A DNA stretch of 46,965 nucleotides, taken from contig NZ_QWGL01000025.1 in the NCBI RefSeq assembly GCF_003435375.1, positions 1 through 46,965 of the forward strand, read 5' to 3'. The notes under the pieces were generated by a model that was not told the origin of the DNA, searched no databases, and saw nothing but the letters and a program-made list of their open reading frames with translations. The stretch is from Clostridium sp. AM34-11AC. Lineage in GTDB: Bacteria; Bacillota; Clostridia; Lachnospirales; Lachnospiraceae. Position numbers and translations under genes: made by a program. Shown here piece after piece: positions 32,962 through 41,721 of the stretch. Each line of letters starts with the position of its first letter. Positions within the stretch are counted from its first letter, which is position 1.

Positions 32962-33861
32962 TTACCCGCGCTCCGCCACAAATTTCTCCACTTCCTCATA
33001 CTCCGGGATACTCGGAGCTGCGCCGTTCCGGCTTACGGCGATGGCACTGGCGGCACTTGCCGTTTTCAGGATCTCCGGAATCTCTCTTCCTTTTGTGATT
33101 CCAGACAGGAAATATCCACAGAAGGTATCTCCCGCCGCAGTGGTATCCACTGCTTTAACTTTATAAATATCCTGTTTGAAGCACCGGGTCTTATCAAAAT
33201 ACCAGGACCCATTTTCACCCAGCGTCAATACAAAAGCGGCATCCGGATATTTCGTCTTCAGCTTCTCCATGATCTCTTCCGGTTCCTCACTCTCCGCTCC
33301 GGAAATCTCTTTTCCCTCGATCTCGTTAAGAATAAAATAATCCACCAGATTCATCGGGATCGTCTTCAGATTCTCGTTGATCGGGGACGGATTCAGCGCG
33401 ACCTTCGCTCCGGCCTTCTTCGCCGTCTCAGCTGCATATCCCACATTGGAGATCTCGTTCTGGAGAAGGACGATATCTCCCTCTTCCACCTCTTTTACCG
33501 CCTCGTCGATCATTTCTTTCGATACGGAATCGTTGGCTCCGCCGCAGATGATAATATTGTTCTGTCCATTCTGATCCACCTGGATCACCGCGTGACCGCT
33601 GGCTCCGGAAAGACTCTTTGTACCTTCTGTATGTACCCCGGACGCCTTGAGAACATCTAAGAGCATTCCCCCGTCCGCTCCAACAGCGCCCACATGATGC
33701 ACTTCCGCCCCGGAACGTGCCAGAGCGATCGACTGATTTAATCCTTTTCCGCCGCAGGCCTCCGCATACGTTCTCGTCTTGATCGTCTCTCCCGGTCTTA
33801 CAAAGTGATCCACTCCGTATACACGGTCAATATTCAGAGATCCAATATTTAATACCTTCAT
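32962..33861 (-). CDS. Ribokinase-like PfkB-family sugar kinase
   Basis: The 299-residue protein is a PfkB carbohydrate kinase closest in form to ribokinase. It begins VLNIGSLNIDRVYGVDHFV, has the first signature GGKGLNQSIALARSGAEV (about 38-55), and the second signature DTTAAGDTFCGYFLSGI with the catalytic Asp near residue 243. Ribokinase makes ribose 5-phosphate. No transport or other ribose genes are beside it, so the substrate could be another pentose or nucleoside. It stands alone between two terminators. Confidence 0.85.
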   Translation of the reverse strand: MKVLNIGSLNIDRVYGVDHFVRPGETIKTRTYAEACGGKGLNQSIALARSGAEVHHVGAVGADGGMLLDVLKASGVHTEGTKSLSGASGHAVIQVDQNGQNNIIICGGANDSVSKEMIDEAVKEVEEGDIVLLQNEISNVGYAAETAKKAGAKVALNPSPINENLKTIPMNLVDYFILNEIEGKEISGAESEEPEEIMEKLKTKYPDAAFVLTLGENGSWYFDKTRCFKQDIYKVKAVDTTAAGDTFCGYFLSGITKGREIPEILKTASAASAIAVSRNGAAPSIPEYEEVEKFVAERG

Positions 33862-33882
33862 ATTGCTTCTCCCTTTTCAAAA

Positions 33883-33910
33883 GATCCCCCAGAAAAACTT
33901 CCGGGGGATC
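33883..33910. terminator. Terminator between ppdK and the sugar-kinase gene
   Basis: GATCCCCC (33883-33890) pairs with GGGGGATC (33903-33910). A short T-run is found on the minus strand after the stem, and a T-rich end on the plus strand. Confidence 0.65.
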
Positions 33911-33962
33911 TCATTTTTACATTTTATAAAGATTCAACTTTACGCTTCGCGTCAGTCAGATC

Positions 33963-36602
33963 CTATTTGTAACCTTTCTCATGAAGAGCAGCCTGTGCAG
34001 CAGCAAGTCTTGCGATCGGTACACGGAACGGTGAGCAGCTTACGTAGTTTAAGCCAACCTTGTGGCAGAACTCTACGGAAGACGGATCTCCGCCGTGCTC
34101 GCCGCAGATACCGCACTTCAACTCCGGACGTGTTGCACGTCCTTCCTTAACTGCGAGCTCTACGAGACGGCCAACACCAGTCTGGTCAAGTCTTGCGAAC
34201 GGATCAGACTCGTAGATCTTTGCCTTGTAGTAGGAATCAAGGAACTTACCGGCATCGTCACGGGAGAAGCCGAATGTCATCTGTGTCAGGTCGTTTGTAC
34301 CGAAGGAGAAGAACTCAGCTTCCTCAGCGATCTGGCCTGCAGTAAGGGCTGCACGCGGGATCTCGATCATTGTACCAATGTGGTACTTCATATCGGAGCC
34401 TTTCTCTTTCTTAACCTGCTCAGCAACTTCAACAACGATGTCTTTCACGAACTTGAGCTCTTTCTTCTCGCCAACGAGCGGAATCATGATCTCCGGAACG
34501 ATCTCATAGCCCTCTTCTTCCTGGACTTCGATTGCAGCTTCCATAACGGCACGAGTCTGCATCTTTGCAAGCTCCGGATAAGTAACTGCAAGACGGCATC
34601 CACGGTGACCCATCATCGGGTTGAACTCGTGAAGTTCGTCGCATTTCTTCTTTACTTCATCAACAGTGATGCCCATATCTTTTGCAAGATCAGCCATCTC
34701 TTCCTCTGTCTTAGGAGTGAACTCATGCAGCGGCGGATCTAAGTAGCGGACTGTCATTGGTCTGCCCTCGAGTGCCTTGTACATAGCCTTGAAGTCGCCC
34801 TTCTGGTACGGAAGGAGTTTGCTTAATGCTTCCTCTCTTGCCTCTACTGTATCAGAAACGATCATTCTTCTTAAGTTGTGGATTCTCTCCGGATCGAAGA
34901 ACATATGCTCAGTACGGCAAAGGCCGATGCCCTCTGCGCCAAGCTTAACTGCGTTCTTTGTATCAGCCGGTGTATCAGCGTTTGTGCGGACACCAAGTTT
35001 TCTGAAGGAGTCAGCCCAATCCATGATTCTCTTGAAGTTTCCGCCTACGGATGCTTCCTGAGTCTTGATATCACCATTGTAGATCTTACCTGTTGTACCG
35101 TCTAAGGAGATGTAATCGCCCTCGTGGAAGGTATGTCCGCCGAGTGTGAATTCCTTCTTCTCCTCGTTGATCTTGATCTCGCCGCAGCCGGATACACAGC
35201 AGGTACCCATACCACGTGCAACTACTGCTGCGTGGGATGTCATACCGCCGCGGACTGTTAAGATACCCTGTGCAGCGTGCATTCCCTCGATATCCTCCGG
35301 GGATGTCTCAAGACGAACTAAGATCACTCTCTCGCCCTTGCCGCCGATACCAGCTGCCTTAGCGTCATCTGCTGTGAAGCAAACTTTACCAGCTGCAGCA
35401 CCCGGGGAAGCCGGAAGAGCCTGTCCGATCACTTCGCCTGCCTTTAATGCAGCCGGATCGAAGGTCGGATGTAATAACTGATCAAGGGATTTTGCTTCGA
35501 TTCTGCAAACAGCTTCCTCAGGAGTGATCTGTCCCTCATCAACTAAATCGCATGCGATCTGGATTGCAGCCGGAGCGGTTCTCTTACCATTACGTGTCTG
35601 TAAGAAGTAGAGCTTACCTTCCTCGATTGTGAACTCCATATCCTGCATGTCGTGGAAATGATTCTCAAGTTTCATAGCCAGTTCCATGAACTGCTTGTAG
35701 CACTCCGGAAGATCTTTCTCAAGCTGAGAGATCGGCTGCGGAGTACGAACACCGGCAACAACGTCCTCGCCCTGTGCGTTGATCAGGTACTCACCGAAGA
35801 TACCTTTTTCACCTGTGGACGGGTTACGTGTGAAGGCAACACCTGTACCGGAGGTCTCACCCTTGTTACCGAATACCATGGTCTGTACGTTTACTGCGGT
35901 ACCCCAGTCGCCCGGAATATCATTCATACGACGATAAACGATTGCACGCGGGTTGTCCCAGGAACGGAATACAGCTTTCACAGCTCCCATTAACTGTTCC
36001 TTCGGATCCTGCGGGAACTCTTCGCCCTTCATAGCCTCTTTGTATACAGCTTTGAACTTCTCAGCGAGCTCCTTTAAATCGTTAGCGTCTAACTCTGTAT
36101 CATAGTGAACGCCTTTTGCTTCCTTCATTTCGTCGATGATCTTCTCGAAGTAGGACTTCGGAACTTCCATAACGACGTCGGAATACATCTGGATGAATCT
36201 TCTGTAGGAGTCATATGCGAAACGCGGATTACCTGTCTTCTTTGCGAAACCTTCTACTGCTACATCATTTAAACCGAGGTTTAAGATGGTATCCATCATA
36301 CCCGGCATAGATGCACGCGCACCGGAACGTACAGATACAAGTAACGGATCCTCGGTATCACCAAATTTCTTTCCGTTCACGCCCTCGAGCCATGTTAAAG
36401 CCTCAAAGATCTGATCCTGGATCTCTTTTGTGATCTGTTTTCCGCTGTTGTAGTAGTCTGTGCAGGCTTCTGTTGTTACTGTGAATCCCTGCGGGATCGG
36501 CATGCCAAGATTTGTCATCTCCGCAAGGTTGCAGCCTTTGCCGCCGAGAAGATTTCTCATTGCCGCGCTGCCTTCTTCAAACTTATAAACCCACTTTGCC
36601 AT
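33963..36602 (-). CDS. ppdK: Pyruvate, phosphate dikinase
   Basis: The 879-residue enzyme interconverts pyruvate, ATP and phosphate with phosphoenolpyruvate, AMP and pyrophosphate. The N-terminal ATP-grasp part starts WVYKFEEGSAAMRNLLGGKG. The phospho-carrier His is in GGMTSHAAVVARGMGTCCVS, and the C-terminal PEP-binding part ends with CGICGEHGGDPSSVEF, where the catalytic Cys lies. The length is normal. In anaerobic Clostridia it serves glycolysis and gluconeogenesis. AGGAGG is 11 bases before the ATG. Codon use looks highly biased, as for an abundant enzyme. A strong promoter lies within an inverted repeat upstream. Confidence 0.97.
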   Translation of the reverse strand: MAKWVYKFEEGSAAMRNLLGGKGCNLAEMTNLGMPIPQGFTVTTEACTDYYNSGKQITKEIQDQIFEALTWLEGVNGKKFGDTEDPLLVSVRSGARASMPGMMDTILNLGLNDVAVEGFAKKTGNPRFAYDSYRRFIQMYSDVVMEVPKSYFEKIIDEMKEAKGVHYDTELDANDLKELAEKFKAVYKEAMKGEEFPQDPKEQLMGAVKAVFRSWDNPRAIVYRRMNDIPGDWGTAVNVQTMVFGNKGETSGTGVAFTRNPSTGEKGIFGEYLINAQGEDVVAGVRTPQPISQLEKDLPECYKQFMELAMKLENHFHDMQDMEFTIEEGKLYFLQTRNGKRTAPAAIQIACDLVDEGQITPEEAVCRIEAKSLDQLLHPTFDPAALKAGEVIGQALPASPGAAAGKVCFTADDAKAAGIGGKGERVILVRLETSPEDIEGMHAAQGILTVRGGMTSHAAVVARGMGTCCVSGCGEIKINEEKKEFTLGGHTFHEGDYISLDGTTGKIYNGDIKTQEASVGGNFKRIMDWADSFRKLGVRTNADTPADTKNAVKLGAEGIGLCRTEHMFFDPERIHNLRRMIVSDTVEAREEALSKLLPYQKGDFKAMYKALEGRPMTVRYLDPPLHEFTPKTEEEMADLAKDMGITVDEVKKKCDELHEFNPMMGHRGCRLAVTYPELAKMQTRAVMEAAIEVQEEEGYEIVPEIMIPLVGEKKELKFVKDIVVEVAEQVKKEKGSDMKYHIGTMIEIPRAALTAGQIAEEAEFFSFGTNDLTQMTFGFSRDDAGKFLDSYYKAKIYESDPFARLDQTGVGRLVELAVKEGRATRPELKCGICGEHGGDPSSVEFCHKVGLNYVSCSPFRVPIARLAAAQAALHEKGYK

Positions 36603-36758
36603 AAGTTGTTATTCCTCCTAGAATTTAGTTTAGACTAAGATGTCTATATTGCCCTCATCTCTTTGCTCCCCTGCAATACTTCCGCTCCCCCATCACGTAA
36701 CTCCGGTTTGGAAATATCGCACAAAAAAAATCGAGTGTCGGAAAAAAGGCCTGTACAT

Positions 36759-36796
36759 ATTATAAGGGATGTTGCCAAAAATTGCAACATCCCTTT
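36759..36796 (-). promoter_or_regulatory. ppdK promoter overlapped by an inverted repeat
   Basis: On the minus strand TTGCAA (36787-36782) and TATAAT (36764-36759) are 17 bp apart. The inverted repeat AAGGGATGTTGC, 8 bp, GCAACATCCCTT (36764-36796) covers the spacer and the -35 box. It has no T-run, so it is more likely an operator than a terminator. The leader from here to the ATG at 36602 is about 150 nt, and I see no further structure there. Confidence 0.6.
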
Positions 36797-36880
36797 ATAA
36801 AAGTTTCGTGATTTTTTCACATATTTCTGTAAATTTCCGTCGTTTTTCTTGGTCAAAATTGTACACAATTTTCTTTTAAT

Positions 36881-37339
36881 TTAGTACAATTTACCAGTGA
36901 GCACTGCCAGGAGGATACCAAGAACCGCTCCCGCAACTACCTGTAGCGGCGTATGTCCCACATATTCTTTCAGTTTTTCCTGGAGAAAAACTCCGTCTAA
37001 ATTCAGGATATTCTCAAAGAAAACGCTATTCAACAGTTTTGCCTGTTTTCCGGTCTCCCGCCTTACGCCCATCGCGTCGTACATTACGATCATCGAGAGA
37101 ACAAAGCTGATGGCAAATTCAAAGCTTCCCACTCCGTACTTCATTCCGGATGCCGTCGTAAGCGCACAGACCGTCGCTGAATGGGAACTCGGCATTCCTC
37201 CGGAGCCGAAGATCCGCTCCGGATTAAAAGACTTATTGATCACCATATCGATCACGGTCTTTAAAAACTGTGCCACTGTCCATCCGAGCACTGCACTGAT
37301 CAGTATCTGGTTTCCCAGAAATTCATTCCACATTGTCAT
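36881..37339 (-). CDS. Divergent PAP2-family membrane protein (YuiD-like)
   Basis: This 152-residue protein matches the small divergent PAP2 family represented by YuiD of Bacillus. It has about four membrane segments, the NQILISAVLGWTVAQFLKT start, the GGMPSSHSATVCALTTASG motif (residues about 47-65, PAP2-like SxHS) and VMYDAMGVRRETGKQA. The last part (GHTPLQVVAGAVLGI) carries the second PAP2 His. Members may be lipid phosphatases, but the activity is unproven. It lies 35 bp downstream of glgA on the same strand. Confidence 0.85.
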   Translation of the reverse strand: MTMWNEFLGNQILISAVLGWTVAQFLKTVIDMVINKSFNPERIFGSGGMPSSHSATVCALTTASGMKYGVGSFEFAISFVLSMIVMYDAMGVRRETGKQAKLLNSVFFENILNLDGVFLQEKLKEYVGHTPLQVVAGAVLGILLAVLTGKLY

Positions 37340-37374
37340 GTTTTCCTCTTTTATGTCAGTATTTCCAAATCATT

Positions 37375-38820
37375 TTAGTATCCGATCAGCCAGTCATATA
37401 ATTCCTGATACTTTCCGGCAGACGTCTTCCAGGAGAAGTCCACAGCCATCGCCCGGTCAACGATCTTATTCCATTCCCGCTTCTTATCGTAGTAAATATG
37501 CTTCGCATAGCGGATAATATTCAACATCTCGTGGGCATTGTAGTTCGCGAAGGAGAATCCTGTTCCTGTTCCCTCGAACTCATTGTACGGCCATACCGTA
37601 TCCTTTAAGCCGCCTGTCTCGCGGACGATCGGCACCGTTCCGTAGCGGAGCGCCATGAGCTGGCTCAAACCGCACGGCTCAAATAAGGACGGCATCAGGA
37701 ACGCGTCGCAGGCCGCGTAGATCTTGTGGGACAGCGGCTCGGAGTAGTATATCTGCGCTGATACGCGGTCATGATATTTCCAGTCGTAATGGCGGAACAT
37801 ATTCTCATAGTTCTCGTCTCCGGTTCCAAGAACGACCAGCTGCACATCATCCGTACAGATCTCGTCCATCACGCACTGGATCAGGTCCAGACCTTTCTGG
37901 TTCGTGAGTCTTGAGACGATACCGATCATGAACTTCTTATCGTCCTTCGCGAGACCAAGCTCTTCCTGAAGCGCGCGTTTATTTTTCACTTTCTCTTTTC
38001 TGAAATTTTTCGCGTTGTAATTCTGAACGATATCCGGATCCGTCTCCGGGTTGAAGACATCATAGTCGATACCGTTTACAATCCCACGGAGATCGCCGGA
38101 TCTCGCCCGCATAAGTCCGTCAAGCCCTTCTCCGTAGAACGGGGTCTTGATCTCCTCCGCGTAGGTGTTGCTGACCGTCGTGATCGCGTCGGCATACACA
38201 AGACCGCCCTTCAACATATTTCCGTCTTTGTATGCCTCTAACTTATCCGGTGTAAAGAAGTAGTCCGGGAGTCCCGAGAATCTCTGGATCGTCTTTACAT
38301 CCCACACGCCCTGGAATTTCAGGTTGTGGATCGTCATGACGGACTTGATTCCGCGGAAAAACTCTCCCTCTCCGAATCTTCCCTTTAAATATACAGGGAT
38401 CAGTCCAGTCTGCCAGTCATGGCAGTGGATCACATCCGGTCTCCATCCGATCACAGGAAGTGCGGATAACGCTGCCTGTGAGAAAAATGAGAATTTTTCC
38501 AGGTCGTAATACCAATCACCATATGGCTTATCGCCCCAGAAATAACTCTCATTATCGATAAAATAGAAGGTGATCCCTTCATATACATATTCAAGAATTC
38601 CGACATAACGGCTCTGTCCCAGGTAATCCATATAAAAATGATTTACATAAGTAAGATTGCTCAAAAATTTATCCTTGATACAGAGATACTTCGGGATCAT
38701 GACCCGCACATCAAAATATTCTTTATCAAAACATTTCGGTAAGGATCCCACAACATCGGCAAGTCCGCCTGTCTTGATAAAAGGTACAGCCTCGGAAGCG
38801 ACAAACAATATTTTCTTCAT
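37375..38820 (-). CDS. glgA: Glycogen synthase (GT5, ADP-glucose type)
   Basis: The 481-residue enzyme adds glucose from ADP-glucose to glycogen. It starts MKKILFVASEAVPFIKTGGL with the KTGGLADV motif for the sugar nucleotide, and has the HDWQTGLIPVYLK and MTIHNLKFQGVW blocks and the C-terminal PSLFEPCGLSQLMALRYGT segment. The start at 38820 is preferred since the family begins there; an in-frame extension to 38907 lacks a ribosome site and has no homology that I can see. No other glycogen genes are in the window. Confidence 0.95.
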   Translation of the reverse strand: MKKILFVASEAVPFIKTGGLADVVGSLPKCFDKEYFDVRVMIPKYLCIKDKFLSNLTYVNHFYMDYLGQSRYVGILEYVYEGITFYFIDNESYFWGDKPYGDWYYDLEKFSFFSQAALSALPVIGWRPDVIHCHDWQTGLIPVYLKGRFGEGEFFRGIKSVMTIHNLKFQGVWDVKTIQRFSGLPDYFFTPDKLEAYKDGNMLKGGLVYADAITTVSNTYAEEIKTPFYGEGLDGLMRARSGDLRGIVNGIDYDVFNPETDPDIVQNYNAKNFRKEKVKNKRALQEELGLAKDDKKFMIGIVSRLTNQKGLDLIQCVMDEICTDDVQLVVLGTGDENYENMFRHYDWKYHDRVSAQIYYSEPLSHKIYAACDAFLMPSLFEPCGLSQLMALRYGTVPIVRETGGLKDTVWPYNEFEGTGTGFSFANYNAHEMLNIIRYAKHIYYDKKREWNKIVDRAMAVDFSWKTSAGKYQELYDWLIGY

Positions 38821-38895
38821 GATAACCCATCCTTCCACTTTTTGCTCCATGGCAGGGAAAATTCCGCAAAAATGCCATGTCCCGCTATTAGATTC

Positions 38896-38924
38896 AGTAT
38901 AACACATCCCTCGGAAATTAGAAA
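38896..38924 (-). promoter_or_regulatory. Promoter of glgA
   Basis: On the minus strand TTTCTA (38924-38919) and TATACT (38901-38896) are 17 bp apart. The -35 box is weak. Confidence 0.45.
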
Positions 38925-38951
38925 GTGGGTCTTTTTCTTTTTTCAGATTTT

Positions 38952-39761
38952 TCAGATACGTTTGTAATCCAGTCGGATTTTGTCTGCAATCAGTGCAATA
39001 AATTCAGAATTTGTCGGTTTTCCCTTGCCGCCGTTCACCGTGTATCCGAAGAGGCTGTTCAGGGTATCAAGCTCTCCTCTGCCCCAGGCAACCTCGATGG
39101 CATGGCGGATGGCACGCTCCACGCGGCTCGGTGTCGTCTTGTGGGTCTTCGCGATGGTCGGATAAAGGATCTTCGTGACAGAGGACAGCATCTCTGTATC
39201 CCTGACAGACATGATGATTGCATCTCTCAGATACTGGTATCCTTTAATATGGGCTGGAATTCCGATCTCATGCAGCATCTGGGTCACATCCGTCTCGAGA
39301 TTCTGTTCTATATAGGTCTCTTTATCAAGATACGGCTGTACCTTCTTCACATCCGTATGTACCGCACCTGCCGCTTTTATCCGACCGCGACAGACTCTGT
39401 GGATCTTATCCAGAATAATATCCCTGTTGAAGGGCTTCATAATATAATAATTAGCTCCGAGCCGGAACGCGTCCTCTGTCACATCCTGGCTGCTGGCCGC
39501 CGTCACCATGATGAAAGACGGGTGGTTCTTCATCTGCGTGTTGTTTTTTACTTTTTCCATGACGGAAATTCCGTCCAGTCTCGGCATGATCACATCCATG
39601 AGAACAATATCCGGATTCGTGCGGACGATCATGTTGTACGCATCCTCGCCATTATCCGCCTTTCCTACTACATGGATCCCGTCCTCTTTTTCCAGAATTT
39701 CGCCAAGTAAATTCAAAGTCTGTCTGTTGTCATCTGCAATCGCAATGGATAATTCTGCCAT
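38952..39761 (-). CDS. spo0A: Sporulation master regulator Spo0A
   Basis: The 269-residue response regulator has a receiver domain with D10/D11 and phosphoacceptor Asp56 ([14 protein letters not shown]), and a C-terminal Spo0A DNA-binding domain ([18 protein letters not shown], then [20 protein letters not shown]). It controls entry into sporulation and, in Clostridia, also solvent and biofilm traits. The ATG at 39761 ([12 protein letters not shown]) has AGGAGG 7 bases upstream. A 0A-box lies within its own promoter. It stands alone, as is common for spo0A apart from spoIVB, which is not in this window. Confidence 0.97.
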   Translation of the reverse strand: MAELSIAIADDNRQTLNLLGEILEKEDGIHVVGKADNGEDAYNMIVRTNPDIVLMDVIMPRLDGISVMEKVKNNTQMKNHPSFIMVTAASSQDVTEDAFRLGANYYIMKPFNRDIILDKIHRVCRGRIKAAGAVHTDVKKVQPYLDKETYIEQNLETDVTQMLHEIGIPAHIKGYQYLRDAIIMSVRDTEMLSSVTKILYPTIAKTHKTTPSRVERAIRHAIEVAWGRGELDTLNSLFGYTVNGGKGKPTNSEFIALIADKIRLDYKRI

Positions 39762-39871
39762 AATGCTCCTCCTGTAACACATAAAGTTTCTTTTTCGGTC
39801 ATTTTCCCCGTTCCAGCCGGGCGTCTGACATGATATTTTTCTTTTTGAGCATCCCCGGTAGGAATATAGAC

Positions 39872-39901
39872 ATTATAGTATTGCCCCCTTGTCGAATCCA
39901 A
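39872..39901 (-). promoter_or_regulatory. spo0A promoter with an internal 0A box
   Basis: On the minus strand TTGGAT (39901-39896) and TATAAT (39877-39872) are 18 bp apart. TGTCGAA at 39890-39896 on the plus strand matches the 7-bp 0A box, at the upstream end of the spacer. This predicts autoregulation by Spo0A~P. The gap 39762-40206 otherwise holds the repeat at 40019-40154 and a terminator. Confidence 0.6.
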
Positions 39902-40018
39902 TCCGAAATAGGTGTACAATTTCAAAATCATTTGTGTTTTTTCGTTATTTTACGAGCTTTGTATCTATTTTTAGCACTATATCTTCTTTTCTTAACATTT
40001 TTTAACAGCAAACATGTT

Positions 40019-40154
40019 AAAAAGAATGTGCCTTGGAACATTCTCGCGCCTCGCGCGGTCGCTTGCGACGATCTACATCTTCGCGCGAGTGTGCATCTTT
40101 GGCACGTCAGTGCCTTTTTATGTAACGGGGAATTCCTCGGAATTTCCCGTTACA
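40019..40154. repeat. Structured dispersed repeat, copy A
   Basis: This non-coding element contains GTGCCTTGG, TCGCGCC, GCGCGAGTG and GGCACGT blocks in the same order and strand as copy B at 41538-41671. It ends in a strong hairpin, TGTAACGGG (40121-40129) with CCCGTTACA (40146-40154). The two copies lie just outside the DUF815 gene. Confidence 0.65.
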
Positions 40155-40189
40155 TAAAAAAGACCCGGCATGTCTCCATACCGGGTCTT
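40155..40189 (-). terminator. Terminator of the DUF815 gene
   Basis: On the minus strand AGACCCGG (40188-40181) pairs with CCGGGTCT (40168-40161), followed by at least five T. Confidence 0.8.
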
Positions 40190-40206
40190 CTCATATTCTG
40201 TCGTTT

Positions 40207-41520
40207 TTATTTGATCGTGAGCAGGTAATTCGCAAACTGCTGCGCTGTACGGCCGGAAAGTCCGCCACCGCGCATCTCGAAACGGTTCGCCTCGTAGCAG
40301 ATCTCCTCATCAGTCATAACCTCCGGAGTGATGCCCGCGCGTCTCGCGAGAGCCACTGCCATCTCGTTGAACCCTTCCTTGTTCGGCTTCGCGTAGAAGA
40401 TAGAAAGGCCAAACCGGTTGACCAGGGAGAGCTTCTCCTCCATGGTGTCGGAGCGGTGCAGATCCTCGCTGTGTTCCATGTCCTCTCTATCCTTCCACGT
40501 CTCCTTGATGAGGTGACGGCGGTTGGATGTGGCGTAGATCAGCACGTTGTCCGGCTTTGTCTCGACTCCGCCCTCGATAACAGCCTTTAAGAACTTGTAC
40601 TCGATCTCAAACTCCTCGAAGGAGAGATCATCCATGTAGATGATGAACTTGTAGTTGCGGTTCTTGATCTGGGCGATGATCGTGGAAAGATCCTTAAACT
40701 GATGCTTGTAGATCTCGATCATGCGCAGGCCCTGGGGGTAGAACTGGTTGACGATGGCCTTGATGCTGGTGGATTTACCGGTACCGCTGTCGCCGAATAA
40801 CAGCACGTTGTTCGCCGCTTTTCCGTCACAGAATGCCTGGGTGTTCTCCACGAGTTTCTTCTTTTGGAGCTCGTAGCCGATGAGGTCATCCAGCATAACG
40901 GTATCCATGTTGTTGATCGGCAGGAAGCGGATGGATCCGTCCTTGTTCTCAGCAATGCGGAATGCCTTGTTGAGTCCGAACATGCCGACACCGTAATCTT
41001 TGTAGAACTCTGTCACATACTGGAAGAAATCTGCCCCTGACTCGGCCGTCTCAAGCTTCTCGCTTAAGGTTCTCACTTTCTCGCTGACATTTTTATTGTA
41101 CATCAGCTCTTTTTTGCGGATTGCCTGGTAGTGGGTCAGCTGTGTGAAGCAATCGATGGAGAGTTCTTTCTCCAGCCAGGAAAAATCGTAATCGAACAGT
41201 TCCTTGAACATGTCGAAGTCGTGAGTCACAAAGTTGTTGACCGTTCCTTCCTGGGCCCCCATCTTCTCGCAGACGAGGCTGAACGGATTCTCATTCGTGA
41301 TCAGGATGAATGTCAGGTAATTGTGCCATAAGTTCTTGTCAAAAGCGTAGTCTGTGGCAACCGTCAGAAGATTCTTCACCTGGTGGAATACACGGGTTCT
41401 CAGCGCCGCCTTCGTCTCCGTTCCCTCCTTCAATTTCTCACAGATATCCGCAAGCTGCCAGAGGATCGAGTCTTCCGGCAGGCTGCCGTATACGAGCAGG
41501 TTTGATACGATCTCGTTCAT
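40207..41520 (-). CDS. DUF815 family AAA+ ATPase
   Basis: The 437-residue protein is a DUF815-type AAA+ ATPase. The Walker A motif is LLFGDSGTGKSTSIKAI (about 237-253) and Walker B FIIYMDDLSFEEFE (about 287-300). A sensor Asn is in VLIYATSNRRHLIKE, and an Arg-finger-like MEEKLSLVNRFGLSIFY follows. The first 200 residues form a helical family-specific domain. The start at 41520 (MNEIVSN) follows AGAGGAAAC, while the longer frame to 41589 reads into the repeat. Function is unknown; partners are not evident. It is flanked by the two copies of a structured repeat and has its own terminator. Confidence 0.87.
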   Translation of the reverse strand: MNEIVSNLLVYGSLPEDSILWQLADICEKLKEGTETKAALRTRVFHQVKNLLTVATDYAFDKNLWHNYLTFILITNENPFSLVCEKMGAQEGTVNNFVTHDFDMFKELFDYDFSWLEKELSIDCFTQLTHYQAIRKKELMYNKNVSEKVRTLSEKLETAESGADFFQYVTEFYKDYGVGMFGLNKAFRIAENKDGSIRFLPINNMDTVMLDDLIGYELQKKKLVENTQAFCDGKAANNVLLFGDSGTGKSTSIKAIVNQFYPQGLRMIEIYKHQFKDLSTIIAQIKNRNYKFIIYMDDLSFEEFEIEYKFLKAVIEGGVETKPDNVLIYATSNRRHLIKETWKDREDMEHSEDLHRSDTMEEKLSLVNRFGLSIFYAKPNKEGFNEMAVALARRAGITPEVMTDEEICYEANRFEMRGGGLSGRTAQQFANYLLTIK

Positions 41521-41537
41521 ATAGTTTCCTCTCTTTA

Positions 41538-41671
41538 ATAAAAATGTGCCTTGGCACATTTTCGCGCCGGTCGCAGTCGTTTGCGGCAATCTACATTTTA
41601 GCGCGAGTGCGCATCATCGGCACGTAGTACCTTTTATACAACAGAATGTTCCATAGGAATTTCCTGTTATC
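41538..41671. repeat. Structured dispersed repeat, copy B
   Basis: It is colinear with copy A (40019-40154), with clear stretches of identity. It holds the palindrome AAAATGTGCCTTGGCACATTTT-like hairpin at its start (about 41540-41561) and a weaker AACAG/CTGTT hairpin at its end. It abuts the ribosome site of the DUF815 gene. Confidence 0.65.
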
Positions 41672-41672
41672 C

Positions 41673-41712
41673 AAAAAAGACGGCGCAGCTTCTAAACAAG
41701 CCCGCCGCCTTA
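41673..41712 (-). terminator. Terminator of the ilvBNCD operon
   Basis: On the minus strand AAGGCGGCG (41711-41703) pairs, with one mismatch, with CGCCGTCTT (41685-41677), and six T follow. It is 9 bp after the ilvD stop. Confidence 0.75.
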
Positions 41713-41721
41713 AAAATTTAC

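Noticed and set aside
36764..36796. Inverted repeat as terminator of the PAP2-like gene
   Set aside because: It has no T-run on the minus strand and exactly overlaps a -35/-10 pair for ppdK.
36644..36868. Open frame of 74 codons between ppdK and the PAP2-like gene
   Set aside because: It runs through the ppdK promoter and inverted repeat, has no ribosome site and no protein-like composition.
38925..39710. Open frame of 261 codons on the plus strand
   Set aside because: It is antisense to spo0A, a clear conserved gene, and has an Arg/His-rich composition typical of shadow frames.
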